Below are positions 24,604 to 36,101 of a stretch of 51,226 bases of DNA, in pieces (position 1 is the first letter of the stretch; each line of letters opens with the position of its first letter). Origin of the DNA: Mesaphorura yosii (lineage: Eukaryota; Arthropoda; Collembola; Poduromorpha; Tullbergiidae); NCBI GenBank assembly GCA_009869945.1, contig WIXG01000478.1, positions 1 to 51,226 on the forward strand, read 5' to 3'. The notes beneath the pieces were generated by a model that saw nothing but the letters and a program-made list of their open reading frames with translations, was not told where the DNA came from and searched no databases. A program made the translations under genes and the position numbers.

Positions 24604-25229
24604 TCTACTTCTTAATCGAAGGCGGTATGTATATGACCGAAAATCTCGAAAACGGTGGTGAGTATTGGAAAAATGGATTTCGCCACTGTTTTCAGACTGC
24701 CGTGCAGATGGTTTATAGCCACTATTTGCATGGGCTCCACGAAAAAACATTTTGTGGATTCTGTCTCTTACTTGGTGTGCAATTTCAAACCTCATTTCAT
24801 CATATCCTTAATCGTCACCAGACAATACACGTTTGTTCCCTTATAACTTAAAATCGGGAGGAGCTAGGCAAAACCTGACTTGATCTTTACTGGGCATCGT
24901 CGGGTGATGGTTTGTAACCGATTTTTTTTTTCAAAATTGCAAATTCTCTGTAAAATTGGTTACTTTCGTGGTTTTGGATGCCAACAGAATGCTTATGACT
25001 CAAAAATGTTTTCCACAATTTTGAAAATTGGAATAAGAAAATTTTAATGAACTATGTCAGTTTGTAAGCTAACTATTAAGAACCGGACAAAGATAAACAA
25101 AATCTGACATTTTGAACTTTTTTCAACATTAAAATTTTTTTACATTGATGGTGGCTATTTTCCTTGATCTCGGATGTCAAAGGAAGGTTTATGACAGTAA
25201 TTTTTTAAAAATTTAATCATCATCATTCT

Positions 25230-25900
25230 CTTAATCAAAGGCTGAGGTCTGAGTCGAAGAGGATAAGGGCTGGGGTGGAGGACGAGGTCGAGAGGATAAT
25301 GGGATCTGTTTGGTGCGAGGAAGAGGCATGTGGTTGAAGAAGAGAGGGGAGAGGAGGATAAGGGGTAGGGTTCAGGGCGAGATTGAGATCTGCCTAAGGG
25401 AGGAGGAGGCCTGCGGTGGAAGAAGGAGGAGTTGAGGAGGATATGGGGTGGAACTCAGGCCGAGCTTCAACTCCGAGACCAAGGAGTAGAAATTTGTCTG
25501 TGGTGGTGGCGAGGGAGCGAAATTGGGGTCAATTTGGAGAGGTAGATAGAAACCGATTTCAGATTCTTTCAGAAATATTCAGAAAATATATTTCCAAAAT
25601 TTTGAACTGTTGGCGAAACATTTCAAGATAGAAAGAAACTCGAGAAGGGTGGAATGCATCCAGATACTTCTGGGAAGGGGGAGAGGATCGACGAAGGGTG
25701 AAAATAGGAGAATCGAAAGGACTGAAGAGGGGAGGAGTAGGTCTGGGTGGAAGAGGAAGATGAGAAATGGGGCGTATGAGGCGTTGAAAGGAGTAGGAGA
25801 TTTATGTGTGAGGAGGAGGACGGCAGGGGGTGGAGGACGTGGTTAAGAGAACTATGACGGCGAGGGTGGAAGTCAGGGAGTCGTGGAACGTGGGGTCTGT
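25230..25900 (+). repeat. Purine-rich (GA) tract
   Basis: About 670 bp with a strong excess of G and A on the plus strand, made of irregular GAGGA, GGAAGA and AGGAGG words. It reads as a degenerate polypurine repeat inside the possible Helitron. No conserved frame on either strand. Confidence 0.6.
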
Positions 25901-25936
25901 CTGGAGGTAGTTTATTATGGGGAGGTCTCGGGTTAT

Positions 25937-25956
25937 GTCACCGAAATTTCGGTGAC
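25937..25956. repeat. Perfect 20-bp palindrome
   Basis: GTCACCGAAATTTCGGTGAC reads the same on both strands and can fold into a 7-bp stem with a six-base loop. It stands eight bases before a CTAG, the arrangement of a Helitron terminal hairpin. Confidence 0.85.
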
Positions 25957-26582
25957 TAGGGCCACTAGTTATTATTAATCCATTCATTCAGAGCAGAGCA
26001 GCAACCAACAAAGCTCAGGTCCAAAGGCGAAGGCGAAAGGAAAGAGAACAAATATAAAACTTGACTGCTGCAACCTGTGTGTAATCTTCTTTTAATTTAT
26101 ACGCTCAATCTTTTCATTTATGATTCACTGTGCGAGAGTTGCGGTCGGTTGTGGTTTAACATTACTGTGAACTAGTGAATTGTTATAATAAATGCAAATG
26201 AAATTAGTATTGGTATTAGTAGACAAGTAAGTGTGTCACTGAATTTTGGCATTTGTCTGCCATTGTCAATGCTAAACAAACTGCTAATGGAAGTAAAATA
26301 TTTTATTGTACCGCATAAAAATGAGAGCTGCTAATCACTTTCTTCGAGAACTGAACAGCAGAAAATCAGAAAAGAATTTTAATTTTGAGGATTCAAATTG
26401 GGTTTAAGACGAGATTAGTAACGATGGTCAAGGTTTTCCCTTTCTGCTGCTTCATCTGCGGTTGTAATAATTAATTCACCGTCACTTCTCGTTCTCGCTT
26501 TGGATTTTGACAGCTGAAGATACAATTCTGAGTTTCTCTCTTCTTACCAACTTGTCATACTCAGAATTTCTTCACCTGTTGA

Positions 26583-27869
26583 TCATATATTAGAAGTTGG
26601 TAAAGCTTGGGTTTTGTCAAAATTTTCCATTATTCTCGCCTTCTTCGAGTTGTCATTCTCAGCAGAGTCGTCTTCACTTATAGACAAGTTCGCGAACGCC
26701 CTTTTGAACCCATTTCCTTCCAAGAATATCTGCAAAGTATCATCATCGTCCAGATGGAGTTCATTTAGCTTAGAGTTAGAAACAGAGATGAGACATAAGA
26801 CCTTTGGTCCTATTGATTCAGGATATGCTCTAGTTACCTCAGTTTCGAGATCAGTCACGCCTATCCCTATTCCTCGGGCTTGTCCTCCGTCATTCTGTTC
26901 CCATCCTCTAGGCGATGGAAGGACTGGTTCTTCTGTTCCTGTGCTCATCGACTCCACATCAGACGGCGATTGGGACTGATTTCGACAAGGAAACCTGGTA
27001 TGAGTTTGATGATTGCGGGTCAGCCTCCTAAAACTGTTCATAGCACACGTTTTCAATTAGATACGCAGTTAGCTGTGCAATTACTGCTTTTGTGTACTTA
27101 AGCCAAACCGAATGCATGCAGATCCTTTGATCAATCCAAGATCTTTTAATGTTGCCTGCGTTAATTCTTCTTCCCCGATGAGAGTTCGTCTCAAGTAAAC
27201 GCAGGCTGGATAAATGACATCGCCATTGTCGGCGTCGGCAGCAACAGTGGGCTCGAGTAGGGTGGAACTGATTTCTCTAGTTTCTTCCCATGAACACAGA
27301 AGGCTCCAGAGGGTGATTGACGAAAAGAAAGTACTCTTCAATCTTCGACCGTCCTCCATTAAAATCAAGACAGATATTGAAGTTTCCTTCCGTTCCGGAA
27401 TTAGCGGGAGGAGATTTAGGATGACATTTTCCGGCAATGCTAAGAATGGAATTGAATATGACAATTCAACGAACGTGCCGCCATGCCTAGATAAAGTAGA
27501 GAACAAATAAGCGCGTGGTTAAGTCGCATATGCAATTTGTGCTTTTAGAGGAGGCGAGCCATGCAAGATCACCACTTAAAGTGGTACTCACTTCAGCTGC
27601 CACTGCGTAGGATTCAACCCCTTCTTGTGACAAATTTCCTCCAGAATCTAACGAATTAAAATACAAGCCCAGTTAAACTAGTCTGAATTTATGGAACCAA
27701 GGCTCCTTCCCATTGGCAAACGTACCTGAATTCCGCATGTATGATGCGACGCTTTAATTTTGTGCTTTTTGTTATCCGGAGTCACGACGATAATGGTCCT
27801 GACCTTGTTCTTAACGTTATCGTTTTTCCATGCGGAGGCTGATGAGGATGGATGCGAAGGAGGCTCCAT
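26583..27869 (-). CDS. ASPSCR1: TUG/ASPSCR1-like protein without UBX domain
   Basis: TUG proteins bind p97/VCP and tether GLUT4-type vesicles. Exons 27869-27726, 27647-27592, 27486-27109 and 27033-26583 give 342 aa. The first ubiquitin-like domain spans exons 1-3 (VRTIIVVTPDNKKHKIKAS, ILEEICHKKGLNPTQWQLK, then LPLIPE); the second follows (VLILMEDGRRLKSTF, TLWSLL, ending SACIRF). Both match the TUG order. After that comes an acidic, low-complexity tail, and the frame stops at 26583-26585 with no UBX domain, whereas vertebrate TUG runs past 500 residues. The last splice is uncertain: the donor is a weak GTTTGG and two acceptors (exon start 27033 or 26994) keep the frame and the IRF motif. Either a short family member, a decaying copy, or a gene whose UBX exons I could not find. 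Confidence 0.75.
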
Positions 27870-28334
27870 TTTGGGTTTCAATGTTCCAAGCCCTTTCGAA
27901 CTAATTGCAGCTTGAATTTTGCCTAAACCACTAATTTAACTAGCCTACTTCAGACGAACTCAGAATTTTGTCAAACACATGTCCAATTTGTGATCAGGAC
28001 TAGCTGGCTGGAATAGGCAAGATGCAAATTCTAGGTGCGCCTTGCGGTGAGGATTTATACGCCAGTGTTAAACGCACAATCTCGTAGAATTACCCGTTCT
28101 TGTTGCAGGTACTGAGATCACTTTACATTAGCAGTGCGCTGGGTTCTCAAAAATAGATTTAATTCACATTTTAGACTTTCGATAATCACAAAGAAGAGAT
28201 AACAGATAACAAATAAAAGACAACAAAGAAGACCAAAGAATGTCTTGAGACAGATTGAATATAGAAATGTAATGTGACAGGTTGGAGAAGAATCATTTGT
28301 CAAATCAGCATCAGATGACTTCCTGTACGTGTTC
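27870..28334. other. Short intergenic region
   Basis: 465 bp between the TUG-like gene start and the vitellogenin stop. It holds the 3' UTR of the vitellogenin, with a possible ATTAAA signal on the minus strand near 28154-28159, and the promoter of the TUG-like gene. No other gene is seen. Confidence 0.4.
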
Positions 28335-31300
28335 TTACCAGTTGCGGACGCACTCAGTGGGCATGTCCACGTACAGCTGCTTACGGACGGACTGGGTCAG
28401 TGGGGTCACGTGTCTGAAGTCGACACAGTCAAACCAGACCAACTTGCGTACGGGGTTCGATGCTACGCAGCCTCGAGCGCAGGTGCGAATGGGGCGCTCC
28501 GAGTGACACTCGCCAAGGCCAGCCGGATGACGGACCAACTTCTGAAGGACGTAACAGTCGTCATCATCTTCCATACGCGGGCGAGGGCTGAATTCGTCGT
28601 CATTTTCCATGTCCATGGTCATCGTCGGCTTCGGGATTCGCATATGAGTATGGACTTTGCGGCAATCGGCTTCCTCCTCCTCAACTCGGGTCTTCAGTTC
28701 CGGCTTCAGAGTGCACTGTCCTCCTTGCCCGTGAATTGGTGGGAAAGCATAGCTTGTGAGTAAGAGTGATCCTGAGCTGAGTGGGCAGTCCTTCGGGCTC
28801 CTGAACTCAGCAGTCTTCTCTCCGTCAAAGTCACCACACAAACCGCAGGTTCTGTTGCGATACGCGTTATCGCCGAATACGACGACACGGTTACAATCGG
28901 TGGCCACCTTGAGTTTTGGAGTGATGATTTGAATACCACCAGTCACCATTCTTTCAATCTTGCAAATGTACATATCGCTGTCTGGTTGTTGGTCATTGGA
29001 GCGAATGATTTTGGGGAATGTTGTGACGTCTTGGCCGTTGACGCGTACTTTCAAGTTTTCGCCTTCCTTTCTCATCCAGTGCAATGGGCTGCGGGAACCA
29101 GGCAGGATTTCAATCTTGGTTGCGTGACTGAAAAGGACGGTAACCATCTTGTTCATGGTGTGAATGTCTCGGACGAGAACAGCCATTGGCCACTTGCCGG
29201 AGCAGTCTTGAGTCAGAACATGCTCACAGTTTCGGGTGATGTCTTTGCCGAATTTGAAGGTGACATTGTCGAATGTGTTGATGTAGTTTGATTCGAGAGT
29301 GCAAACCGCTACATGAAAGAAAGAAGGAGTGTGTTAAGCCATAGCTTGAACCTAATCACACGAGAGAGAAAAGATTGGACGTTAGCTTACGATTCATGAC
29401 TGGACGGATAACGCGCTTGAGAATGTGTTCGGGAAGAGTCAGGGTGGGAGTGAGTGGCAGCATTCTCCTGATCCACCAGTTCGTTTTAATGTTCTTGAAC
29501 ATGATGTGAGATTCTGGCTTGCGAATGTTAATGTGCACAAACTCCATGTCGGGTTTCATATGCCAGTCAATGACCATGTTTCGCTCTCCTACACCTCCTT
29601 CGACTGGGAATCGTTCATGGCGCATGTAATTGTAGAGCGTGTTCTTCATGATGTCTTGGAGCATGAAGCACATACGTTTGAATGGCACTGGTAGATTCTC
29701 GGTCCACTGTAACGTAACAGATTGAAATTGCAATGCACAAACTCAAGCAGGCAAGCTCTCAAGGCATCATAACGTAGTTAAATTTAAACTTACGGTAATC
29801 TGCATCTTGCCCTCGTTCAATGCGGTCGCCTGTTCACGAACAAGACGGAGGCATACTCGTGATACGCTGAATCCCTTCTTCTCGTCCTCAATGCATTTCT
29901 TGGCCAACGGAGACTTATTGCGTGCCCATTCGGTCATTTTCTCATTTCTCTTCAGTTCCGAATCCATTTTGATTTTGTGGTTCATTTGCGTGCAAGTGCG
30001 GCCGAAATTGATTTCGCCTACAAGCAATTAAACAGCAATTCATTAGAATAGTAAGGAAAATACGGAGTGCTTACGTCTGCTTCAAATCCAATTTCTTAAT
30101 TGTGAACTTACTCTTTATTTTAACAATCAAGTCCTCAGCCAGCAGTCTCTTTCGGAGCACGACAAGGTCGCGATTGGTCCACTCTGGCCATTCAAGTATT
30201 TTGCGGACTTCGACGCAGTAGTTCGTTTCGGTAAGTTGAACAGTGGAGCTCATAACGAAGTCTCGGATTGGGACGGTCCATGGCTCGTTCTGTGGCAACT
30301 TGGTCACAAGTTCTTTGCATGGCTCACCGATCGCAGTGCGAATCACTACGAGGTCACGGTTCAATTTCAAGTGGACGAGATACATGAGAGTGGACGGAGT
30401 TCCCTTCACGAGCATGTGCTGTATACCATGCGATCTTTCCACTGGCATAATGGGGCGCTTGATTCCAATCATGCCGAGGACATGATTACGTTCTTCACGG
30501 ACTTGTCCCTTCTCTGGCTCGTTGTTCCACTTCTTGCTACCACCCAGCATGAAGATGAGTGTCTTGGTTTCAGTCTTCGACAAATCAATGGATAATTTGC
30601 GCATAGAACGGACGACGAATGGATGGCCCATGTAGCCAAGATTCCACCATCCCATCGGTGTCTTGAACTGGTGGAGGTACCGCATCCAGCCGCTCATGCT
30701 CTCTGTTTCTGGTTTGTACTCGGATTCAACTTCGTAGCGGAGTGACCAGCCGAGGATCTTCTCGCCAAAGTTACGATCTATTTTGCATGGCGTGTCCATG
30801 AGTGCACGGTGGATTGGTTTCACGATGCCGGCTTCCGTCTTGTGAATTGGCCACATGGCGTCCTTGACGATGGCGGTGTACGGCTTCTGGTGGAATGTAA
30901 TGAGGTTGAGTTCTCCGGTGGGAGTCGTGTCGTGGAGGCGTGTTGGCGTGAGGGCAAGTTTGTAGAGGCCATGTTCGCCACGTCCAATGAGACAACGGAA
31001 TGGGAATTCTGTAACTAGATGCTGCTGTACTCCACATTGGTACTTCTTGTGAAGGAATGGAACCTTAAAGGAGACTTTGTGGTGCATTTTCCAAGCGTAG
31101 CTGGCAAATTAAAATAAAATCTTGTTTAAATTGGCGAACTTGGCTTACGGTTTTAGCCTTAAACGGTAATGTGTTAACTTACATCGGGTGCAAATCAGCT
31201 TGCAGTTGAACCACGTCGTTCTCCTTCACCCACTTCAAGTTTCCTCTAACGCTCAAATGCAGAGGCATTTCGTACTTTTGCATGATCGGAATACCAAACA

Positions 31301-34300
31301 AGCTGGGGAATTCAGTCACGTGTTCGACCATGTGTAGGGTTTTCTGCCAGTTGATTGGGAGCCCATCGTTGAGTTTCGGGAGGGTGTTGTCCGTAAATTC
31401 CTTCATCAACCGATCAATTTTCTCCCTGTTGAGCGTGAAGAGGCGCTCCATCTCATTGTGAATCTTGACGTAGATTGAGCCAACAACCTTGTCAGTCTGC
31501 TTGCGGTCGGTCATTCCAAGCAGGTCGCGAATCTTGTTCATGTCCTCATGCGCTTGTCTGTCTCCACTCATTGGAACCCAAACCTTCTCGAGGAAGTGAT
31601 CGAGAAGCTTCTGGATTGAGTGGCCATGGATGGAGAGTTCGAGAGGATTGTACCCGAGGGCACCATCACCAAACGCTCTGTAGTTCCTAAAGTAAATGTC
31701 ATCTGGAATCCACGAATCCTTGGCTCCCATTGTGGACAGCTGATAAAAGAACGAGGACATATGATATTCAAGATTGACTGAGTCAAAAATGTTGTGAGAT
31801 TTCATCCAGTTTAGTGTCTTGACTGGTTTGCAGAGCGACAGCACAAAGCGGGCTCTCTTTTGTCTATAAACGGGGAAGAAGTTAATTAGAATTGAGTAAA
31901 GTTAATAAAACAGCACAGGATACTTACAGTTTCCAGTGAACGGTTGCTGTTGCTTTTTCAAGGCCAGCCAGATTCCTGAATGATGTGCAGATGAACGTGC
32001 GGACTTCTTCCGAGACCTCGAACCAAGTCATGTACGCGAGTTGTTGCCAGATGGTCACGTCAGCGTTGGTTGTGTACATCAGCAATGAGATGGCAGCAAT
32101 GCGGACATGTGGATGCTCACCCTTGTCAAAGGCGACCGAGACCAAGATGGGCATCACGCGCTTCTCGATGACTTCATCAGTCAGGCAGTCAATCGACCTG
32201 CGATCAATTCCGCGAACGCGAGACTCCTCCTTCAGATTCTGATTGGAACGCGAGACAATCATCTTCTTGAGCACGAACAAAGCCTTAACTTTGATAAACG
32301 GGTTGATGCAGTTGTCCATGATGCGCTGAACGAGTGGGATCACTGCGGGATGGCCGATATTTCCTAAGGCGGTGAGGTAGACCACCTTCCAGTGCATAAC
32401 TTCGTCGGTGTTCTCTGTGAAAACAATCTTCTCTAGTGCTTTAATGAAAAAGTCTAGGAACTCTTGCTCGACGAATTTCTCATCACAGAATTGTCCGTAG
32501 ACTTGGACTGGATAGCGGGTGTTCATGACGTTGGTGTTCACGCAGGCTTGGTGGAGGAGAGTTGTGAAAGAGAGCAGCCCGGCGGTCTTGAGTTGGCGGT
32601 TGCCAATCTCGACAGGCAGCATCTGCACCAGCTTGAAGAACTCTCGAAGAAGTTCCTTTGTCGGTGTGCGAATGTGAAGCGGAAGTGTCATCATAATTTG
32701 GACAACATGCTCGCCATTAATGTCGCGCTTGCGGATCAAATCGAGGAGGAATTTGATGTTGGGGTTGGTGCCAGCAATCGCGATAGTGTTGAGAAGAATG
32801 TGGTGACAGAATCTCTCTTCAACGGTAGATCTGAGATTACAAAATTGTGATGAGTAATTAATATCGCGACATAGTCTTGCAATTATCTTTGTCGGTACTC
32901 TCACCTTTTGTTGAACTTGACGTAGATCTCCTGGACATCTTGATAATTGCAGTAGCGCAGGATTTTCGCAACCGTTGTAATCTTGGACAGCGTTTCTTTC
33001 TCAGCAAGGCTGTCTTTGGTATTCTCCTTGTTCATCAAGTCATGGACAATCTCACGCATCAGGATATCCACTCTGCGTTTCATTTCGTCGATTTTCACCG
33101 GTGAGATGAGCATCGTGTTCAGTGGTGCATCGACGAGATTTGGTTTTGGCAACACGTCACCCTCGTTCGTTTTGTGGGTGGTGTCCATGTCCCTTCCGTG
33201 CATATGGACCTTGTTCATGGGGAACTTGTACACGAGGTTCGGAATGACGGTTGGGTTGTGAAGTTTGGGCAAGTTCTTCATGTCCATGATGTCGATCAGG
33301 GTCAAGTTCTTGATGGCACCAGCAATCAGCTTTTCGGTGTAGTGGAGACCCAAGTTGACTTGTTCTTCTTGACGAATCTTGAGAATTGTGAATTGCTTGC
33401 GATCGACTCCGCAGGCCAGGAACCGAGACACGACAGCTCTCTGAAGAAGAAGAGAAAGGTCAAGTTTACAGCGCAAAAGAAAATGTCTTAAGCAGGATAA
33501 GGTTCAATTTGCTTACCAGTCCGAAGGATCCAATCATATTGTCTCCGGCACGGGCGTTGGTGCTTGCCGCTGGCGACAGAACTCCGTACACAGGCTTCTT
33601 GTTGCATGATGTGAAATTTACCGACTTGATGATCTCGAAGACTTGATCTCCGTCGTTACAGTACTCGTGCCAGGTTCTGTGCCATGAAAGTTCGCGCCCG
33701 AGCATTTTCTATGAAGACAAAGTGTAGTTGAGATTATAGATTTCGCTACACTCATACCGGTGAGAAACGAGAAATCACGCATCATTCACCATTTCACTAA
33801 CCTTTTCGCTGGTATGACTTTCCATGCTCTCTTCCGAAGACTCTTCTGAGCTGCTCTCACCAGGCTGGGCTTGTTTCTGGAACGGGAATGGCTTCATAAA
33901 AGCCTCATTCTGGCTAACTGTGTAGTATGTCTTGCATTCCCCGTGCACGGTGGTCTCAATTGTCTCGAAGAAGCGACCAGACTCGAGTGTTGGGTAGTCT
34001 GAATGAACGTGGTCGATCTTGCGATTGAGGTTGCCTTCGAGCACAACACGGACGCCAGTCGTGTCGAGGACGAAGTGAGAGGCCTGAGCCTTCTTGATAT
34101 TGACTGCCCACGTCGGGAGTGACTGTTCCACCTTGATGGATTCAATCACACCACGGTTGAGGGTCAGCTCGATCGGCGACTCGAGGTACGTGCGGAATTC
34201 AGGCTCAAGCTCAACGGGAGTCATGCCCTCGAGGTTGGCGTCGCGCCAGCCGCCGTTCAACACGTCGTGAACTTCAACAATTTTGAATTCGAGAGGCTGA

Positions 34301-34675
34301 AAGAGAAAAGGAATTAAATGAACTAAGGAAAAGTAAAGTGCATGTAGAGAAACTCTGGCAACATTTTGCGTCAACTTACCTTCAAAATAACAGTATTTTG
34401 ATCCTTGCGAGTCAGCATAATTTTGTAGTCCATTTCCATTCCCGAGTATTGTGTGTTAATCTCCGACAGTCCAGTCATCAGCCGACCACGAACCATGTAC
34501 GTGTACGTCTTGCCCATTTTCCAAGCAAAGTCTTGGGAAGTCGCCCAGCCCACTGTAAATTAGTACGAGCAACGAGCAAATTAGCTAATGATATGATCGT
34601 AAGAGTAAAATTTTGAGATTTTCTCAAATTACCCAAGAGGCAGAGGCAGAGTGCTGAAAGGCTGTTCGCCTTCAT
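28335..34675 (-). CDS. Vg: Vitellogenin, complete
   Basis: Secreted yolk-protein precursor. Eleven exons join in phase: 34675-34633, 34552-34380, 34296-33802, 33708-33517, 33440-32905, 32830-31928, 31863-31183, 31100-30112, 30017-29794, 29706-29391 and 29308-28335, giving 1841 aa. Order: signal peptide (MKANSLSALCLCLLG), N-terminal lipid-transfer barrel and helical region (about 17-780), a short Ser/Glu linker after PFPFQKQ (about 215-235), open beta-sheet region, then a VWD domain from about 1519 (ESNYINTFDNVTFKFGKD, GLCGDFDGE near 1668) and a Cys-containing C-terminal tail. No furin-type RxxR was noticed in the Ser-rich linker. It has no SOD domain. Paralogue of the partial gene at 1-1178. 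The stop codon TAA is embedded in GTAAGA, a good splice donor, so a further exon cannot be fully excluded. Confidence 0.95.
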
Positions 34676-34783
34676 GGTGTCTTCTGCAAGTTAAATCGCC
34701 TCAGAAGAAGTTTCAGTAAAAGACCAGCGTTCTCGGCCAACTAACTGAAATTCGACTCTGAATTCAGCACCGGCCGGCGTTTC

Positions 34784-34791
34784 TATTTATA
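34784..34791 (-). promoter_or_regulatory. TATA box of the complete vitellogenin
   Basis: TATAAATA, about 110 bp upstream of the ATG. A TCAGTT element lies 45 nt further down (34743-34748) in the context AATTTCAGTTAG, which is shared with the left vitellogenin promoter. Confidence 0.65.
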
Positions 34792-34877
34792 CCCATCTCG
34801 GTCCGGCCCGTAGGCCCGCAGTTTACCGACTCAAGTGGAAACAGAACCAGCGTCAGGTCAGAAATTATTACACTTAT

Positions 34878-34896
34878 AAGGTGACCTGATCACCTT
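34878..34896. promoter_or_regulatory. Inverted repeat upstream of vitellogenin TATA box
   Basis: AAGGTGA and TCACCTT separated by five bases, about 87 bp upstream of the TATA box. The half-sites resemble degenerate nuclear-receptor half-sites (AGGTCA-like), which would suit hormonal control of yolk genes, or E-box type CACCT sites. Binding factor unknown. Confidence 0.45.
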
Positions 34897-36101
34897 AATA
34901 AAAAGTATCAGATTGACTTTTGTTCCGCTCCTAATATGCGTAATCTAGTTTTGCTCAGTTCGTCAACATCGGAGATCAAAGGTGCAGCACGTAGTCGGAT
35001 TGTCTGGTTGCCTGGTCCCGAATGCGATACGAGAGATTAAAGGTGAGTTGTTGCTTTCGCTATACTCTCCCTTTCTTCCTGCAGTGACCTGTTAATCGTG
35101 GGGGTCGTGGCCGGCAGGTTGAGCCCGTACGTACATATCAACTGATAACCTGGGAACTCTTGCGAAACGACTCTTCTAGAAACAAAAATATCATTCTTCC
35201 ACGTCTTCCTTCTTCATGCTCACTGTCGTGTACATATTCACCCAAAAAACCAGAACTCGTACGGCCTGGACCCCACAACGCAGTGGAAGTTTACTGCGAA
35301 TCAGGGAAACTGCCAAACGAGGACAAGCAGCGCAAAAGTTCAAGAGAATAAAAGATGGTCCAAGGTTCTTATGCAACACTTGTAATTACTCATGATCTTC
35401 ATCTTATTATACTAGGAACACTAGAAGGTACGCACACTATATTGTCTTATAGAAAATGTGGATGACTTTGAGTTATCCTTATCAGTAGGCTCTGTTACGA
35501 GAGCAGAAATCTCGAATGCTCCATCGTCTTCTCGAATGTCATCCGAGCAGCCACAATGCACGCACCAACGCGGGTTAGCAACAGAGGTTTGATAAAACAT
35601 CGGAGCCATAATTTTAATGAGGTTGCACATTTGCCCTTTTGTTTTGGAATTTGAGGTTCGATAAGCCAGTTTCATAATGCTACACTACTGATATTAAATA
35701 AATCTATCTATATAAAAAAGAATGGCAGATAAAATGATGACTGATAAGGAATGAAGCCGAAACGAGATCCGCGTGGGACTTATCTGCGTTTGGAATCATG
35801 ACATCCATTAGTCAAATCCGAGCACAACCGTAAATTCATTTCGATTCGGGTCCGGATTCAACAGAAGACAGATTCATGAGACTTGAGAAAGTTGAGATGA
35901 AACTACGAACGTGCATGAGACGAGACTGACGTAAAAAAGAATGTCATTCCGCGGTAAAATCATCAACTTATTCAAGTTGCAGTACTACTTGCAGGGTCTT
36001 AAATTTTCCGGCATACTAATTTCTACTAAATTAAACTAAGGAGATAACTTGAACTTTGCGTGAGGATTAAAAGCCATAGCCAAACGAAGCAACTAATCGC
36101 A
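34897..36101. other. Intergenic region between vitellogenin and NUP43
   Basis: About 1.2 kb. An 84-codon minus frame at 35421-35675 includes a small Cys cluster (WCVHCGC) but lacks splice or signal-peptide support. I see no certain gene. The NUP43 promoter should lie at the right end; no TATA box is obvious. Confidence 0.4.

Larger units (their letters stand above)
24604..25968 (+). mobile_element. Possible non-autonomous Helitron
   Basis: The right end has the layout of a Helitron 3' terminus: a perfect 20-bp palindrome (25937-25956, GTCACCG stem, AAATTT centre), eight bases, then CTAG (25965-25968) followed by T. A possible left end TCTACT begins at 24604 after an A, so the element would sit between A and T as Helitrons do. 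No Rep/helicase coding sequence is present. Other TC starts fit equally well (for example near 24883), so the left border is only a suggestion. The interior differs from its flanks, with an AT-rich left third and a strongly purine-rich right half. Confidence 0.35.

Noticed and set aside
24601..24851. Overlapping plus and minus frames of 63-74 codons
   Set aside because: No similarity I can recognise to transposase or Rep/helicase; probably chance frames.
28329..30595. Plus-strand frames of 80-144 codons over the vitellogenin
   Set aside because: Shadows of vitellogenin exons.
35421..35675. Minus frame with a Cys cluster as a small protein gene
   Set aside because: Only 84 codons, no signal peptide, no promoter or splice support; could be chance.
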